Of a stretch of 21,000 bases of DNA, positions 1-9,184 are shown one piece after another (within the stretch, counting starts at the first letter, position 1; every line of letters starts with the position of its first letter). The DNA is taken from contig CAIIXF020000351.1 in the NCBI GenBank assembly GCA_903813345.2, forward strand, positions 1 through 21,000. The letters are read 5' to 3'. Origin of the DNA: Owenia fusiformis. Lineage: Eukaryota > Annelida > Polychaeta > Sabellida > Oweniidae. Under the pieces are notes generated by a model, which was not told the origin of the DNA, made no database searches, and was given only the letters and a program-made list of their open reading frames with translations. The position numbers were made by a program, and so were the translations under genes.

Positions 1-100
1 CCAGAATGTCCTACTGCTATAAACTTATTTATTCCTTCGGCTTCCATTCGTGTTACCTCTGCTTGTATTGAAGGGACTTCTTCAAGGAATTTTAATTTTC
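1..100 (-). CDS. NT5E: 5'-nucleotidase (NT5E/CD73 family), exon 3, 5' part only
   Basis: Read on the minus strand, the exon opens after the acceptor AG at 101-102 and continues past the left edge. It enters in phase 1: the last G of exon 2 plus GA from here makes Gly188. The frame then stays open for 32 codons, residues 189-220, ending in AVGHS plus two bases that would start a Gly codon. The GHSG motif is typical of this metallophosphoesterase family, where its His (H219 here) is a ligand of the dinuclear metal site. The segment before it, rich in Glu and Lys, matches the helix that usually precedes that motif. The rest of the catalytic domain, the C-terminal substrate-binding domain and any GPI signal lie outside the window. 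The exact phase match with exon 2 is the strongest evidence that this is a real exon and not a chance frame. Confidence 0.9.
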
Positions 101-833
101 CTAAAAATTGCAATTATTTATATAGTTTTTTACATGTCCACACCGATATTTATAAAACAGATTACAGGCACTGAAACATTAGTTATTTAATGCTCTTTGC
201 ATTAATAACCATTTCAAGTTCAACTCTCTCTCTATTTAGTCATGTATGTCTATATTTTCATTTTCTTATTTAGTTGAGACTTTTACATAACAGTGCTTTA
301 TGAATAAACTCACATGTACATATTCAAAACATTTTTGACCATTTCCGATCAAAAAAGCATCGGCAATTAACATGGGTTACAAGTAAGTTGCTATTTAGAA
401 TGACGAGGACCATGTGTTATTATTAGCAATAGGAAAAATAAGGTGAGTTTGAATATAGTAAATAGAATTTCTGTCATTCAGTTTTAGCTCAAGAAGAGGT
501 AAACAAGCACGTTTCAAAGAAATTTTAATCTCTACAGCCAAGTTATAACAATGTTGGTTATAAAAATAGAAACCCGCCACAAAAAGGTAGTTAAAAGGTT
601 CAATGCACTTCTAAAATCGAGCCAAAATATTGTCATTGGCGATTGGATGTGATTTAGAAAATTGTTCCTTGCCAGGGTTTATTGGCAAGTTTAAAATATA
701 TTTCCACTGAATGCATACTCGTACGTAAGTGAAGAGATAAAGGCGTGACGGGTCCTTATATACTATTTACTATTAACTTCACTTTTAACTTTTAATCCGG
801 CCACCCATCGTCAAACATTTTTTGATAACTTAC
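101..833 (-). other. intron 2 of the 5'-nucleotidase gene
   Basis: This 733-bp intron has the donor GTAAGT (minus strand, starting at 833) and an acceptor reading CAATTTTTAG that ends at 101. It is phase 1. I see no repeat, RNA gene or plausible coding frame inside; the short frame at 395-580 shows no recognisable motif. Confidence 0.88.
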
Positions 834-1050
834 CTAGTTTTATAGAAAGCTCCGGCATTGACGATATGAGATAGCCGATAATTCCTATCTTCTGCCCCTG
901 GACTTCAATAACTGTGCTTTTCTTAAACTTCCCTTGCATTCTTGGTTCCTCGCTGTCATCAACATTGCACGCCAACACGGGGAATGTGGTGTTGTCAAGG
1001 AAATCAACCAAGCCATCTATGTCGATGTCGAATTCATGGTTGCCCAGACT
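834..1050 (-). CDS. NT5E: 5'-nucleotidase (NT5E/CD73 family), exon 2
   Basis: This 217-bp exon lies between an acceptor (TTTTAAACAG ending at 1051, after a T-rich tract) and a GTAAGT donor starting at 833. It encodes residues 116-187 plus one base. It begins SLGNHEFD, the family signature in which Asn119 is a metal ligand and His120 the catalytic histidine. It continues with FPVLACNV and a GIIGY strand, both typical of the first half of the catalytic domain. Exon 1 ends with AYDAM, so the join rebuilds the continuous family motif YDAM-x-LGNHEFD in phase 0. After GIIGY the usual T-rich loop is replaced by LISSMPELS, a local divergence. NTT at residue 135 is a possible N-glycosylation site. The open frame runs on past 834 only because the donor is read through. 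Confidence 0.95.
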
Positions 1051-1387
1051 CTGTTTAAAAAAGGAGGTCAATAATTATGTTGAGTACTTCGATGGGACCA
1101 AAAACTTTAACGTGTAAATTCACATTTCTAAAAATGCCACGCCATTCCATATTTCCTGGTTCAAAACAAAGTATGGAGACATAAGTGTTTTTTAAAGGAT
1201 GAGTCTGGGAATGAGTCTGGGTATCGACTTAGAAAATATTGAAAATTGTAATGTCTGAAAAACCAACTCAATCACACATATTATTAAACTTCAATATCTT
1301 ATCCTTCTTCTGAGAGTACAAAAATAACTAGACATGTAAATTGAACAAGTTCAATTTAAGACTCCAGATTTAAAACTTTTTTTAAGC

Positions 1388-1436
1388 TGAGTCATCCAGT
1401 ACTTGTAAGCTGAGTCATTCAGAATAAGCTGAGTCA
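1388..1436. promoter_or_regulatory. triple AP-1/MARE-like motif cluster (repeated in every unit)
   Basis: Three TGAGTCA heptamers lie at 1388, 1411 and 1430. The set recurs at 3104, 3127 and 3146, and at 4824, 4848 and 4867. TGAGTCA is the AP-1 consensus. The third copy is flanked as GCTGAGTCAGC, the core of a Maf recognition element. The motif match is direct; regulatory function is inference only. Confidence 0.35.
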
Positions 1437-2150
1437 GCTAGAATATAGACATTTAGACAACTTTTAAGAAGGCTATCTTCGACTCTATTGGCTTAACATG
1501 GGGATATCATCATATCGACTTTTCGAGACTTCAAACCGCTAAACTATCTAACCAGAAGTTAGATTGAAATTTGGTTTAAAGATTCTGATTTCTGAGAAAA
1601 TTCTACCCTTAATTCATAACTCATACGTTAAATTTGGAGAATTTTTTATTTTGACCTACATTTCGGACACCATATCTCAAAAGTGGGTCAAAAAACTTTC
1701 TGACGGCAAAAGGCTTACACTATAAGCACACTCTTTGCTACCTGTATACAAAATTTTGAACCAAATCCTTAAAGTGTAATGTCAGAATCGCAAAAATAAG
1801 GAAAAACTATGAATTTGACCTAGATCTTGACCAAGGCATTTTTGCGTCCAAATTTTAAAGCTAGATAGCCTTCGAGGTCCCCTCCTTTTATAGGCTTTCA
1901 GAATATTAAGCTGTACTCAGTCTATATCTGGTATTTTACACTTCAAAAAATCCTTTTTCTCATTGACATAACATGGGGCACCAAATTTAGCGATTTTTGA
2001 GCTTTCAAAACGCCATAACTTTCGAACCGGAAGTCATATCGAAATTTGGTTTGCAGATCCGGATTCCTGAGAAAATTCTACCCCTAATTCATAACTCATA
2101 CGTTAAATTTGGAATTTTTTTATTTTGACCTACTTTTTGGACACGCCATA

Positions 2151-2167
2151 ACTTCCGAACCGGAAGT
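2151..2167. promoter_or_regulatory. palindromic paired ETS-type motif (six perfect copies in the array)
   Basis: ACTTCCGAACCGGAAGT has 7-bp inverted arms, each containing the ETS-class core CGGAAGT, with a 3-bp spacer. Identical 17-mers occur at 2626-2642, 3868-3884, 4343-4359, 5590-5606 and 6065-6081. Related copies starting ACTTTCG lie near 2029, 3737 and 5456. Binding is inference. Confidence 0.3.
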
Positions 2168-3039
2168 CGGATTGAAATTTGGTTTAAAGATTCAGATTCC
2201 TGAGAAAATTCTACCTTTAATTCATAACTCATACGTTGAATCTGGAGAACTTTTTATTTTGACCTACTTTTTGGACACCATATCTCAAAAGTGGGTCAAA
2301 ATACTTTCTGACGGCAAAAGGCTAACACTATTAGCACACTCTTTGCTACCTGTATACAAAATTTTGAAGTAAATTATTAAAGTGTAGTGTCAGAATCGTA
2401 AAAATAAGGAAAAACTATGAATTTGACCTAGATTTTGACCTAGGCATTTTGGTGTCCAAATTTTGAAGATATGTAGCTTTTGAGGTCCCCTTCTTTTATA
2501 AGCATTCATTATGTTAAGCTGTACTCAGTCAATATCCTGTATTTTACACTTCGAAAAAGTCTTTTTTCCCATTGATTTAACATAGGCACCAAATTTAGCA
2601 ATTTTTGAGCTTTCAAAACGCCATAACTTCCGAACCGGAAGTCCGATTCAAATTTGGTTTGCAGATTCGGATTCCTGAGATCATTCTACACTTATTTCAT
2701 AACTCATATGTTGAATTTGGAGAGTTTTTTGTTCTGACCTACTTTTCGGACGCAATATCTCAAAATCGGTAAGAGTAATCAAAAAACGATTTGCCTTACG
2801 GAATTAGCGTTTTTTCCAAGGAACATGATGAAAAAAACCCGGAGCAAAAATATTGAAAGACGACTGAGAAAAGTGGTGAATTAGTGAAAATCCAAGATTT
2901 GACCTAGTTCTTGACCTATGACCTAGATAGAAATTTGACCTAATTTCCCAGAAAGCCGGATACAGTTCTTAGTTAACCATGTTAGTTGGATTAAGTAAGC
3001 TGTTATAGTTGACGAGAAATTTGGTGAGGAGGAAGAATA

Positions 3040-4770
3040 ATAACTAGACATGTAAATTGAACAAGTTCAATTTAAGACTCCAGATTTCAAACTTTTTTTA
3101 AGCTGAGTCATCCAGAACTTGTAAGCTGAGTCATTCAGAATAAGCTGAGTCAGCTAGAATATAGACATTTAGACAACTTTTAAGAAGGCTATCTTCGACT
3201 CAATTAGCTTAACATGGGGATATCATCATATCAACTTTTCGAGACTTCAAACCGCTATAACTATCTAACCAGAAGTTAGATCGAAATTTGGTTTAAAGAT
3301 TCTGATTCCTGAGAAATTTCTACCCTTAATTCATAACTCATACGTTAAATTTGGAGAATTTTTTATTTTGACCTACATTTCGGACACCATATCTCAAAAG
3401 TGGGTCATAAAACTTTCTGACGGCAGAAGGCTAACACTATAAGCACACTCTTTGCTACCTGTATACAGAATTTTGAAGCAAATCCTTAAAGTGTAATGTC
3501 AGAATCGCATAAATAAGGAAAAACTATGAATTTGACCTAGATTTTGACCAAGGCATTTTTGCGTCCAAATTTTAAGGCTAGATAGCCTTCGAGGTCCCCT
3601 CCTTTTATAGGCTTTCAGAATATTAAGCTGTACTCAGTCTATATCTGGTATTTTACACTTCAAAAAATCCTTTTTCTCATTGACATAACATGGGGCACCA
3701 AATTTAGCGATTTTTGAGCTTTCAAAACGCCATAACTTTCGAACCGGAAGTCGGATTGAAATTTGGTTTGCAGATTCGGATTCCTGACAAAATTCTACCC
3801 CTAATTCATAACTCATACGTTAAATTTGGAAATTTTTTATTTTGACCTACTTTTTGGACACGCCATAACTTCCGAACCGGAAGTCGGATCGAAATTTGAT
3901 TTGCAGATTCGGATTCCTGAGAAAATTCTACTCTTAATTGATAACTCATACGTTGAATCTGGAGAATTTTTTATTTTGACCTACTTTTCGGACACCATAT
4001 CTCAAAAGTGGGTCAAAATACTTTCTGACGGCAAAAGGCTAACACTATTAGCACAATCTTTCCTACCTTTATACAAAATTTTGAAGTAAATTATTAAAGT
4101 GTAGTGTCAGAATCGTAAAAATAAGGAAAAACTATGAATTTGACCTAGATTTTGACCTAGGCATTTTGGTGTCCAAACTTTGAAGCTATGTAGCTTTTGA
4201 GGTCCCCTTCTTTTATAAGCATTCATTATGTTAAGCTGTACTCAGTCTATATCCTGTATTTTACACTTCGAAAAAGTCTTTTTTCCCATTGACTTAACAT
4301 AGGCACCAAATTTAGCGATTTTTGAGCTTTCAAAACGCCATAACTTCCGAACCGGAAGTCCGATCCAAATTTGGTTTGCAGATTTGGATTCCTGGGAAAA
4401 TTCTACATCTTTTTCATAGTTCACACATTCGATTTAGAGCATGTTTAGGCGTGACCTACATTTCGGACGCCATATCTCAAAATCGGTAAGAGTAATCAAA
4501 ATTCTGATGTCATATCTTTGATTCGCCTTTTTCTAAGCTACACGATGAAAAAAAGATGAAGGAGTTACGAAGAATATTGACGAAGATATGATGAAGAATG
4601 TTGAAAATGTAAGATTTGACCTAGTTCTTGACCTTTGACCTAGATAAAAACTTGACCTAATTTCCCAGAAAGCCGGTTTCAGTCTTTAGTTAACCATGTA
4701 AGTTGGATTAAGTAAGCTGTTATAGTTGACGAGAAATTTGGTGAGGAGGAAGAAAAAAGAAAGAAAAATA
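3040..4770. repeat. macrosatellite unit 2
   Basis: This unit closely follows unit 3 in the tail (4480-4740) and unit 1 in the first half-unit. It ends in a purine stretch, GGAGGAAGAAAAAAGAAAG, just before the next head. The mix of similarities fits unequal exchange between units. Confidence 0.9.
4629..4641 (-). promoter_or_regulatory. DR1 nuclear-receptor-type element (one per unit tail)
   Basis: On the minus strand this reads AGGTCAAAGGTCA, two perfect half-sites one base apart, the DR1 arrangement used by RXR, HNF4 and COUP-TF type receptors. Unit 3 has the same element at 6351-6363. Unit 1 has AGGTCATAGGTCA at 2912-2924. More TGACCT half-sites lie on each side and throughout the array. 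Function is inferred from the motif alone. Confidence 0.35.
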
Positions 4771-6490
4771 ATAACTAGACATGTAAATTGAACAAGTTCA
4801 ATTTAAGACTCCAGATTTCAAGCTGAGTCATCCAGAATCTTGTAAGCTGAGTCATTCAGAATAAGCTGAGTCAGCTAGAATATAGACATTTAGACAACTC
4901 TTAAGAATGTTATCTTCGACTCCATTGGCTTAACATGGGGAAATCATCATATCGACTTTTCGAGACTTCAAACTGCAATAACTATGTAACCAGAAGTTGG
5001 ATTGAAATTTGCTTTTAAGATTCGGATTCCTGAGAAAAATCTACCCTTTATTCATAACTCATACATTAAATTGGGAGAACTTTTTATTTTGACCTACATT
5101 TCGGACACCATATCTCAAAAGTGGGGCAAAATACTTTCTGACGGCAAAAGGCTAACACTATAAGCACACTCTTTGCTACCTGTCTACAAAATTTAGAAGC
5201 AAATCATCTAAGTGTAATGTCAGAATCGCAAAAATAAGGAAAAACTATGAATTTGACCTAGATTTTGACCTAGGCATTTTTGCGTCCAAATTTTAAAGCT
5301 AGATAGCCTTCGAGGTCCCCTCCTTTTATAGGCTTTCAGAATATTAAGCTGTACTCAGTCTATATCTGGTATTTTACACTTCAAAAAAATCCTTTTTCTC
5401 ATTGACATAACATGGGGCACCAAATTTAGCGATTTTTGAGCTTTCAAAACGCCATAACTTTCGAACCGGTAGTCGGATCGAAATCTGGTTTGCAGATTCG
5501 GATTGCTGACAAAATTCTACCCCTAATTCATAACTCATACGTTAAATTTGGAATTTTTTTATTTTGACCTACTTTTTGGACACGCCATAACTTCCGAACC
5601 GGAAGTCGGATCGAAATTTGGTTTGCAGATTCGGATTCCTGAGAACATTCTACACTTAATTCATAACTCATACGTTGAATTTGGAGAACTTTTTATTTTG
5701 ACCTACTTTTCGGACACCATATCTCAAAAGTGGGTCAAAATACTTTCTGACGGCAAAAGGCTAACACTATAAGCACATTCTTTGCAACCTGTATACAAAA
5801 TTTTGAACTAAATTATTAAAGTGTAGTGTCAGAATCGTAAAAATAAGGAAAAACTATGAATTTGACCTAGATTTTGACCAAGGCATTTTGGTGTCCAAAT
5901 TTTGAAGCTATGTAGCTTTTGAGGTCCCTTTCTTTTATAAGCATTCATTATGATAAGCTGTACTCAGTCTATATCCTGTATTTTACACTTCGAAAAAGTC
6001 TTTTTTCCCATTGACTTAACATAGGCACCAAATTTAGCAATTTTTGAGCTTTCAAAACGCCATAACTTCCGAACCGGAAGTCCGATCCAAATTTGGTTTG
6101 CAGATTTGAATTCCTGAGACAAATCTACATCTTTTTCATAGCTCACACATTCGATTTGGAGCATGTTTAGGCGTGACCTACATTTCGGACGCCATATCTC
6201 AAAATCGGTAAGAGTAATCAAAATTCTGATGTCATATCTTTGATTCGCCTTTTTCTAAGCTACACGATGAAAAAAAGATGAAGGAGTTACGAAGAATATT
6301 GACGAAGATATGATGAAGAATGTTGAAAATGTAAGATTTGACCTAGTTCTTGACCTTTGACCTAGATAAAAATTTGACCTAATTTCCGAGAAAGCCGGGT
6401 ACAGTCTTTAGTTAACCATGTAAGTTGGATTAAGTAAGCTGTTATAGTTGACGAGAAATTTGGTGAGGAGGAAGAAAAAAGAATAATAAT
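4771..6490. repeat. macrosatellite unit 3
   Basis: The head lacks the T-rich ten-base stretch found before the first AP-1 motif in units 1 and 2. One ETS-type motif has decayed to CCGGTAGT near 5466. The unit ends at a GAATAATAATAATAATAAG microsatellite, which leads into the duplicated hairpin. Confidence 0.9.
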
Positions 6491-6498
6491 AATAATAA

Positions 6499-6602
6499 GA
6501 AAACAGGCAAAAACAATAGACTCCAGATTTTCAATCTGGAGTCTAATAAAGAAAACAGGCAAAAACAATAGACTCCAGATTTTCAATCTGGAGTCTAATA
6601 AT
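6499..6602. repeat. two tandem 52-bp copies, each with a 12-bp perfect hairpin
   Basis: Each copy begins GAAAACAGGCAAAAACAATA. Each then has AGACTCCAGATT, a TTC loop and AATCTGGAGTCT; the first hairpin is at 6518-6544 and the second 52 bases later. The left arm also resembles AGACTCCAGATTT in the head of each macrosatellite unit (about 1363, 3075 and 4807), which links this border element to the array. It could be the terminal hairpin of a rolling-circle element, or a local template-switch product. Confidence 0.9.
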
Positions 6603-7539
6603 TTGTATCACAATTAATGAAGAATATTGGCATCAAGGACAGTGCATATCTCTTTGTCAGAATTGAAAAAAACTCAATGGCAAATATTAAATGAATTATT
6701 TATGCAAAAGGTTTGAAACATATCCTCCAAAACATTGCTTACTTTCTTTGTATAGACATTGAATGGCATTTCTGGATAAATGAATTGGTGTTTATCTGGG
6801 TAATCAAGGGATTATAGTCACTCAAAGTTACTGAGCATCCAGTTTTGAGACTTCAATTGTGTTGGTGAAGTTACACATATTTCAGTCAAATTCATGCTGA
6901 GCACAACATTCCGGTTTCAATTTTATAATCTCTATACATGACCCTGGTGATGAAGAGTCAGAATCAGTCAAAAAACCTAAACCGGAAAACTGTGCTCATT
7001 GTAAAAACTAAAAGTGAAGCAACTTTTTTTCTGATATTTCTTACATCAAATGGCAGCCATCTTGTTTTTCCCCCTTCAAATTAAACTGGCGGGAAATTCA
7101 AAAATTTGAAAAAAATTTTAATCCTTAAATATATTTCAAAAATATGATTTTCTTTTAAATTCTTCATGGGTCTTAAGTTATTTCTTCTTTGTAAGTCATA
7201 CATGTTGCCATTGATGTTTTTTTTCTATGATAATGACTATTTATTTTTGTTAAGATACTTATTCTGACTCTTAGCAGGGGGTTAATTATGCATCAAAACT
7301 CGTGAAAAAGTAAATATACTTATCAAATATAACTAGGACAGTAATAAAAAACATATTTAACATACATTTGACTGAGGGACCAAAAGGGCATATACCCGGA
7401 CACATCCTTTATTTTTTTCTTGATTATTAAACCAAATCAATTAGCATTGTTTATTGTATGTAGAGAATTTAATACGCAACTCAACTTGTGATTATATTGC
7501 GATTCAACATTGAACCAAGGGAAAGATCAATACCCGGTG
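6603..7539. other. intronic stretch without a recognisable gene
   Basis: This is AT-rich DNA with no credible coding frame. The only motif I note is CAAGATGGCTGCCA on the minus strand (7051-7064), which resembles a YY1 site. Such motifs also occur in retroelement promoters. Confidence 0.6.
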
Positions 7540-7712
7540 ATTTCAGCGGGAAGTGGCGTTTCGTTCAGTGGATGAGCTGCGCGCGCACGCATAAATGTGA
7601 TTATCCAATATAATTAGGGGAGGGCTATTTGAAGTAGTTTTTGGTCTCAGGCGCGACCCAGGGCTGTTGTCTTAAGGACATTTCGTTGAAAATGAGCCAT
7701 TCGGCTGGTAAT
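7540..7712 (+). promoter_or_regulatory. CpG-dense, promoter-like patch with a possible short first exon
   Basis: In an AT-rich background, 7540-7590 is unusually rich in CpG. It has GCGGGAA (E2F-like) and TGCGCGCGCACGC (NRF1-like). Downstream, ATGAGCCATTCGGCTG near 7692 is followed within a few codons by possible donors GTAATT and GTAAGA. No later exon or known protein fits, so this may be an unstable CpG-rich fragment and not a promoter. Confidence 0.2.
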
Positions 7713-8479
7713 TGGTAAGAGTTTGCGATCTTATAATGTATAACTGTTACTCAGACACATATTTTGACACGATTCTTTTGGAAATAAGCTTTGAACCGAG
7801 AGATATTCACGATTGATATGCACATTTTTGATTGTGCCATTGCTTTTCTATTGCACAATCCATGTATTGATAGAAGAAACATTAATAATGCAGATTGGTT
7901 TACCTTCAATACATGGCAGACACTACATATCGGTCTATTGATACCAGTTTGTGCCTTAAATAGTTTTATATTTCCATCCACGGCCTGGAGCCTGGGTGTG
8001 TTTGTCTCTTATGTGTATGCTTGTGCATGGACTTCTAATCACTAGCAGAATTTAACATGATGCAAACTCGACATTATAACTCATGCTGTAACATTTTGAC
8101 TTCGCTGGAAAACAATAGGAATTATTTTTCTTGCCAATCAATCATGAATCACAATCAAAATTTCAGAATGATCAATCAGGCAATTGTCCAAATCAAGTTA
8201 TAACATTATATGATATTCAGCAAGAAGTCCGGTAGAAATACAGAATATTTAAAGGCCGAGTTCTGGGAAATATTAACACAATTGAACATGTTGAACAACT
8301 AAAATACATACTTTTTGTGGCTTGGTTGAATTCCAAGTTCCGATGTGCCTCATCAAGAAGACGATAGATTGGCAAAGATTATGTCAAGCGGAGTTTATAA
8401 TTTTTGTGCAAATTTTCTTCTTGGATCGAAAAATTTCATTTTAATTCGATTAACTTACGATAGGTGGCAAAAGGTCTAA
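7713..8479. other. intronic stretch with overlapping unrecognised frames
   Basis: Frames of 76 codons (minus, 7751-7981) and 84 codons (plus, 7791-8045) overlap on opposite strands. Neither has a domain I recognise or a splice or start context that favours it. I treat both as chance frames. Confidence 0.5.
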
Positions 8480-8651
8480 AGGTAGGTCACGTGACACAAA
8501 ACAACGAATCATATGACACGAAACAATGATTCATTCGCCAGATGGCGCAGTTAAATGAGGTCAATTTTACGACAAACGAAAACCGTTTAGCTCAGCTTCA
8601 ATTTTGCTCTCGCAGTCGAACGAAACTGACACTTCTTTCGTTGATATCTAG
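8480..8651 (+). promoter_or_regulatory. CLEAR-type E-box patch with a downstream splice-donor sequence
   Basis: GTCACGTGAC at 8486-8495 is a perfect 10-bp palindrome equal to the CLEAR consensus of TFEB/MiT factors and also suits USF. CGCCAGATGGCGC follows at 8536, with CGCCA/TGGCG arms and an AGATGGCGC core like part of a CTCF site. A CpG-containing stretch then leads to CTAG and GTGAGT (donor starting at 8652) on the plus strand. Together this resembles a promoter with a non-coding first exon antisense to the nucleotidase gene, but no partner exon was found. Confidence 0.25.
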
Positions 8652-9184
8652 GTGAGTGATTTTTTTCAGGCTCCGGTATTTTGACAAAAGTAAGTTCACG
8701 TCGTAGCCATTCTTAGGGGCAGGTTTGAGGCACCAACGATTTATTTTGAAGTTTTTCTAAGGAATTATTCCCGATTTCCAGTATTGTCCCTTTAAACATC
8801 AAAGCTGAAAGTTAAAAGCTAATCTGTCAATTTTCTGTCTGCAAAAGAGCGTTTACATTTGACACAATAACAGACTGAGGCTTTGAAATCTAGGATTCCC
8901 CAGGAAAATATGACGTCATACTAATTAGCATAAGGATTTCCCTATTGGTATGGGTCGAGCCTTGTTCGAAAACACAATCCATAAATACATGCTAATTTCT
9001 AAGGAGATAGGAAGTGTATAACGTGTTTATCGATTTTGTTTAAAGATTTAATCAATTATCAAATTGTTTAAGTGGATAAAGTGGTCACACTTGCTTCAAT
9101 TCATAGCGAAATCGACGGATAGAAACTGACCGAATTCACGATATCCTACCCCGTATTACTGTAGGCTATAAGCACAGTGACGTC
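8652..9184. other. intronic stretch without a recognisable gene
   Basis: I see no supported coding sequence or repeat. CGATATC at 9139-9145 matches the seven bases just outside the right arm of the neighbouring inverted structure (19880-19886). Confidence 0.55.

Larger units (their letters stand above)
1324..3039. repeat. macrosatellite unit 1 (most diverged tail)
   Basis: This is the unit nearest exon 2. Head and half-units match the other units closely. The tail at about 2770-2890 differs: it has ACGATTTGCCTTACGGAATT and a CCGGAGC stretch where units 2 and 3 share CATATCTTTGATTCGCC and a GATGAAGGAG run. Its terminal half-site pair is TGACCTATGACCT, against TGACCTTTGACCT in the others. Confidence 0.9.
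1324..6490. repeat. macrosatellite: three tandem units of about 1.72 kb
   Basis: The head sequence ATAACTAGACATGTAAATTG recurs at 1324, 3040 and 4771, giving periods of 1716 and 1731. Each unit has a head with three TGAGTCA motifs and two related half-units of about 610 bp (in unit 1, 1533-2142 and 2143-2760). It ends in a tail with several TGACCT motifs and GGTGAGGAGGAAGA. Each half-unit has a module with CGCCATAACTTCCGAACCGG, then ATTCATAACTCATACGTT and TTTTGACCTAC; a spacer with CTTTCTGACGGCAAAAGG; and a second copy of the module. Open frames of 60-87 codons recur in each unit on both strands, simply because the units are copies. I saw no transposase, reverse transcriptase or flanking duplication. 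Confidence 0.95.

Noticed and set aside
811-833. Continuation of the exon 2 frame beyond 834
   Set aside because: The GTAAGT donor and the in-phase match with exon 3 show that this part is intron.
914-1117. Plus-strand frame opposite exon 2
   Set aside because: Antisense shadow of a well-supported exon; the same applies to 20420-20647 opposite exon 1.
2109-6221. Recurring frames of 60-87 codons on both strands in the macrosatellite
   Set aside because: They recur because the units are copies. They overlap on opposite strands, differ in length between units and show no domain or start context.
6499-6602. Firm Helitron call
   Set aside because: A hairpin near CTAA is suggestive, but the hairpin abuts the end directly, no 5' TC terminus was found and there is no Rep/helicase frame.
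7751-8045. Overlapping 76- and 84-codon frames as a gene
   Set aside because: They lie on opposite strands over the same bases, with no recognisable motif and no splice support.
8536-8548. Full CTCF site
   Set aside because: Only the 3' core AGATGGCGC fits; the upstream half of the consensus is missing.
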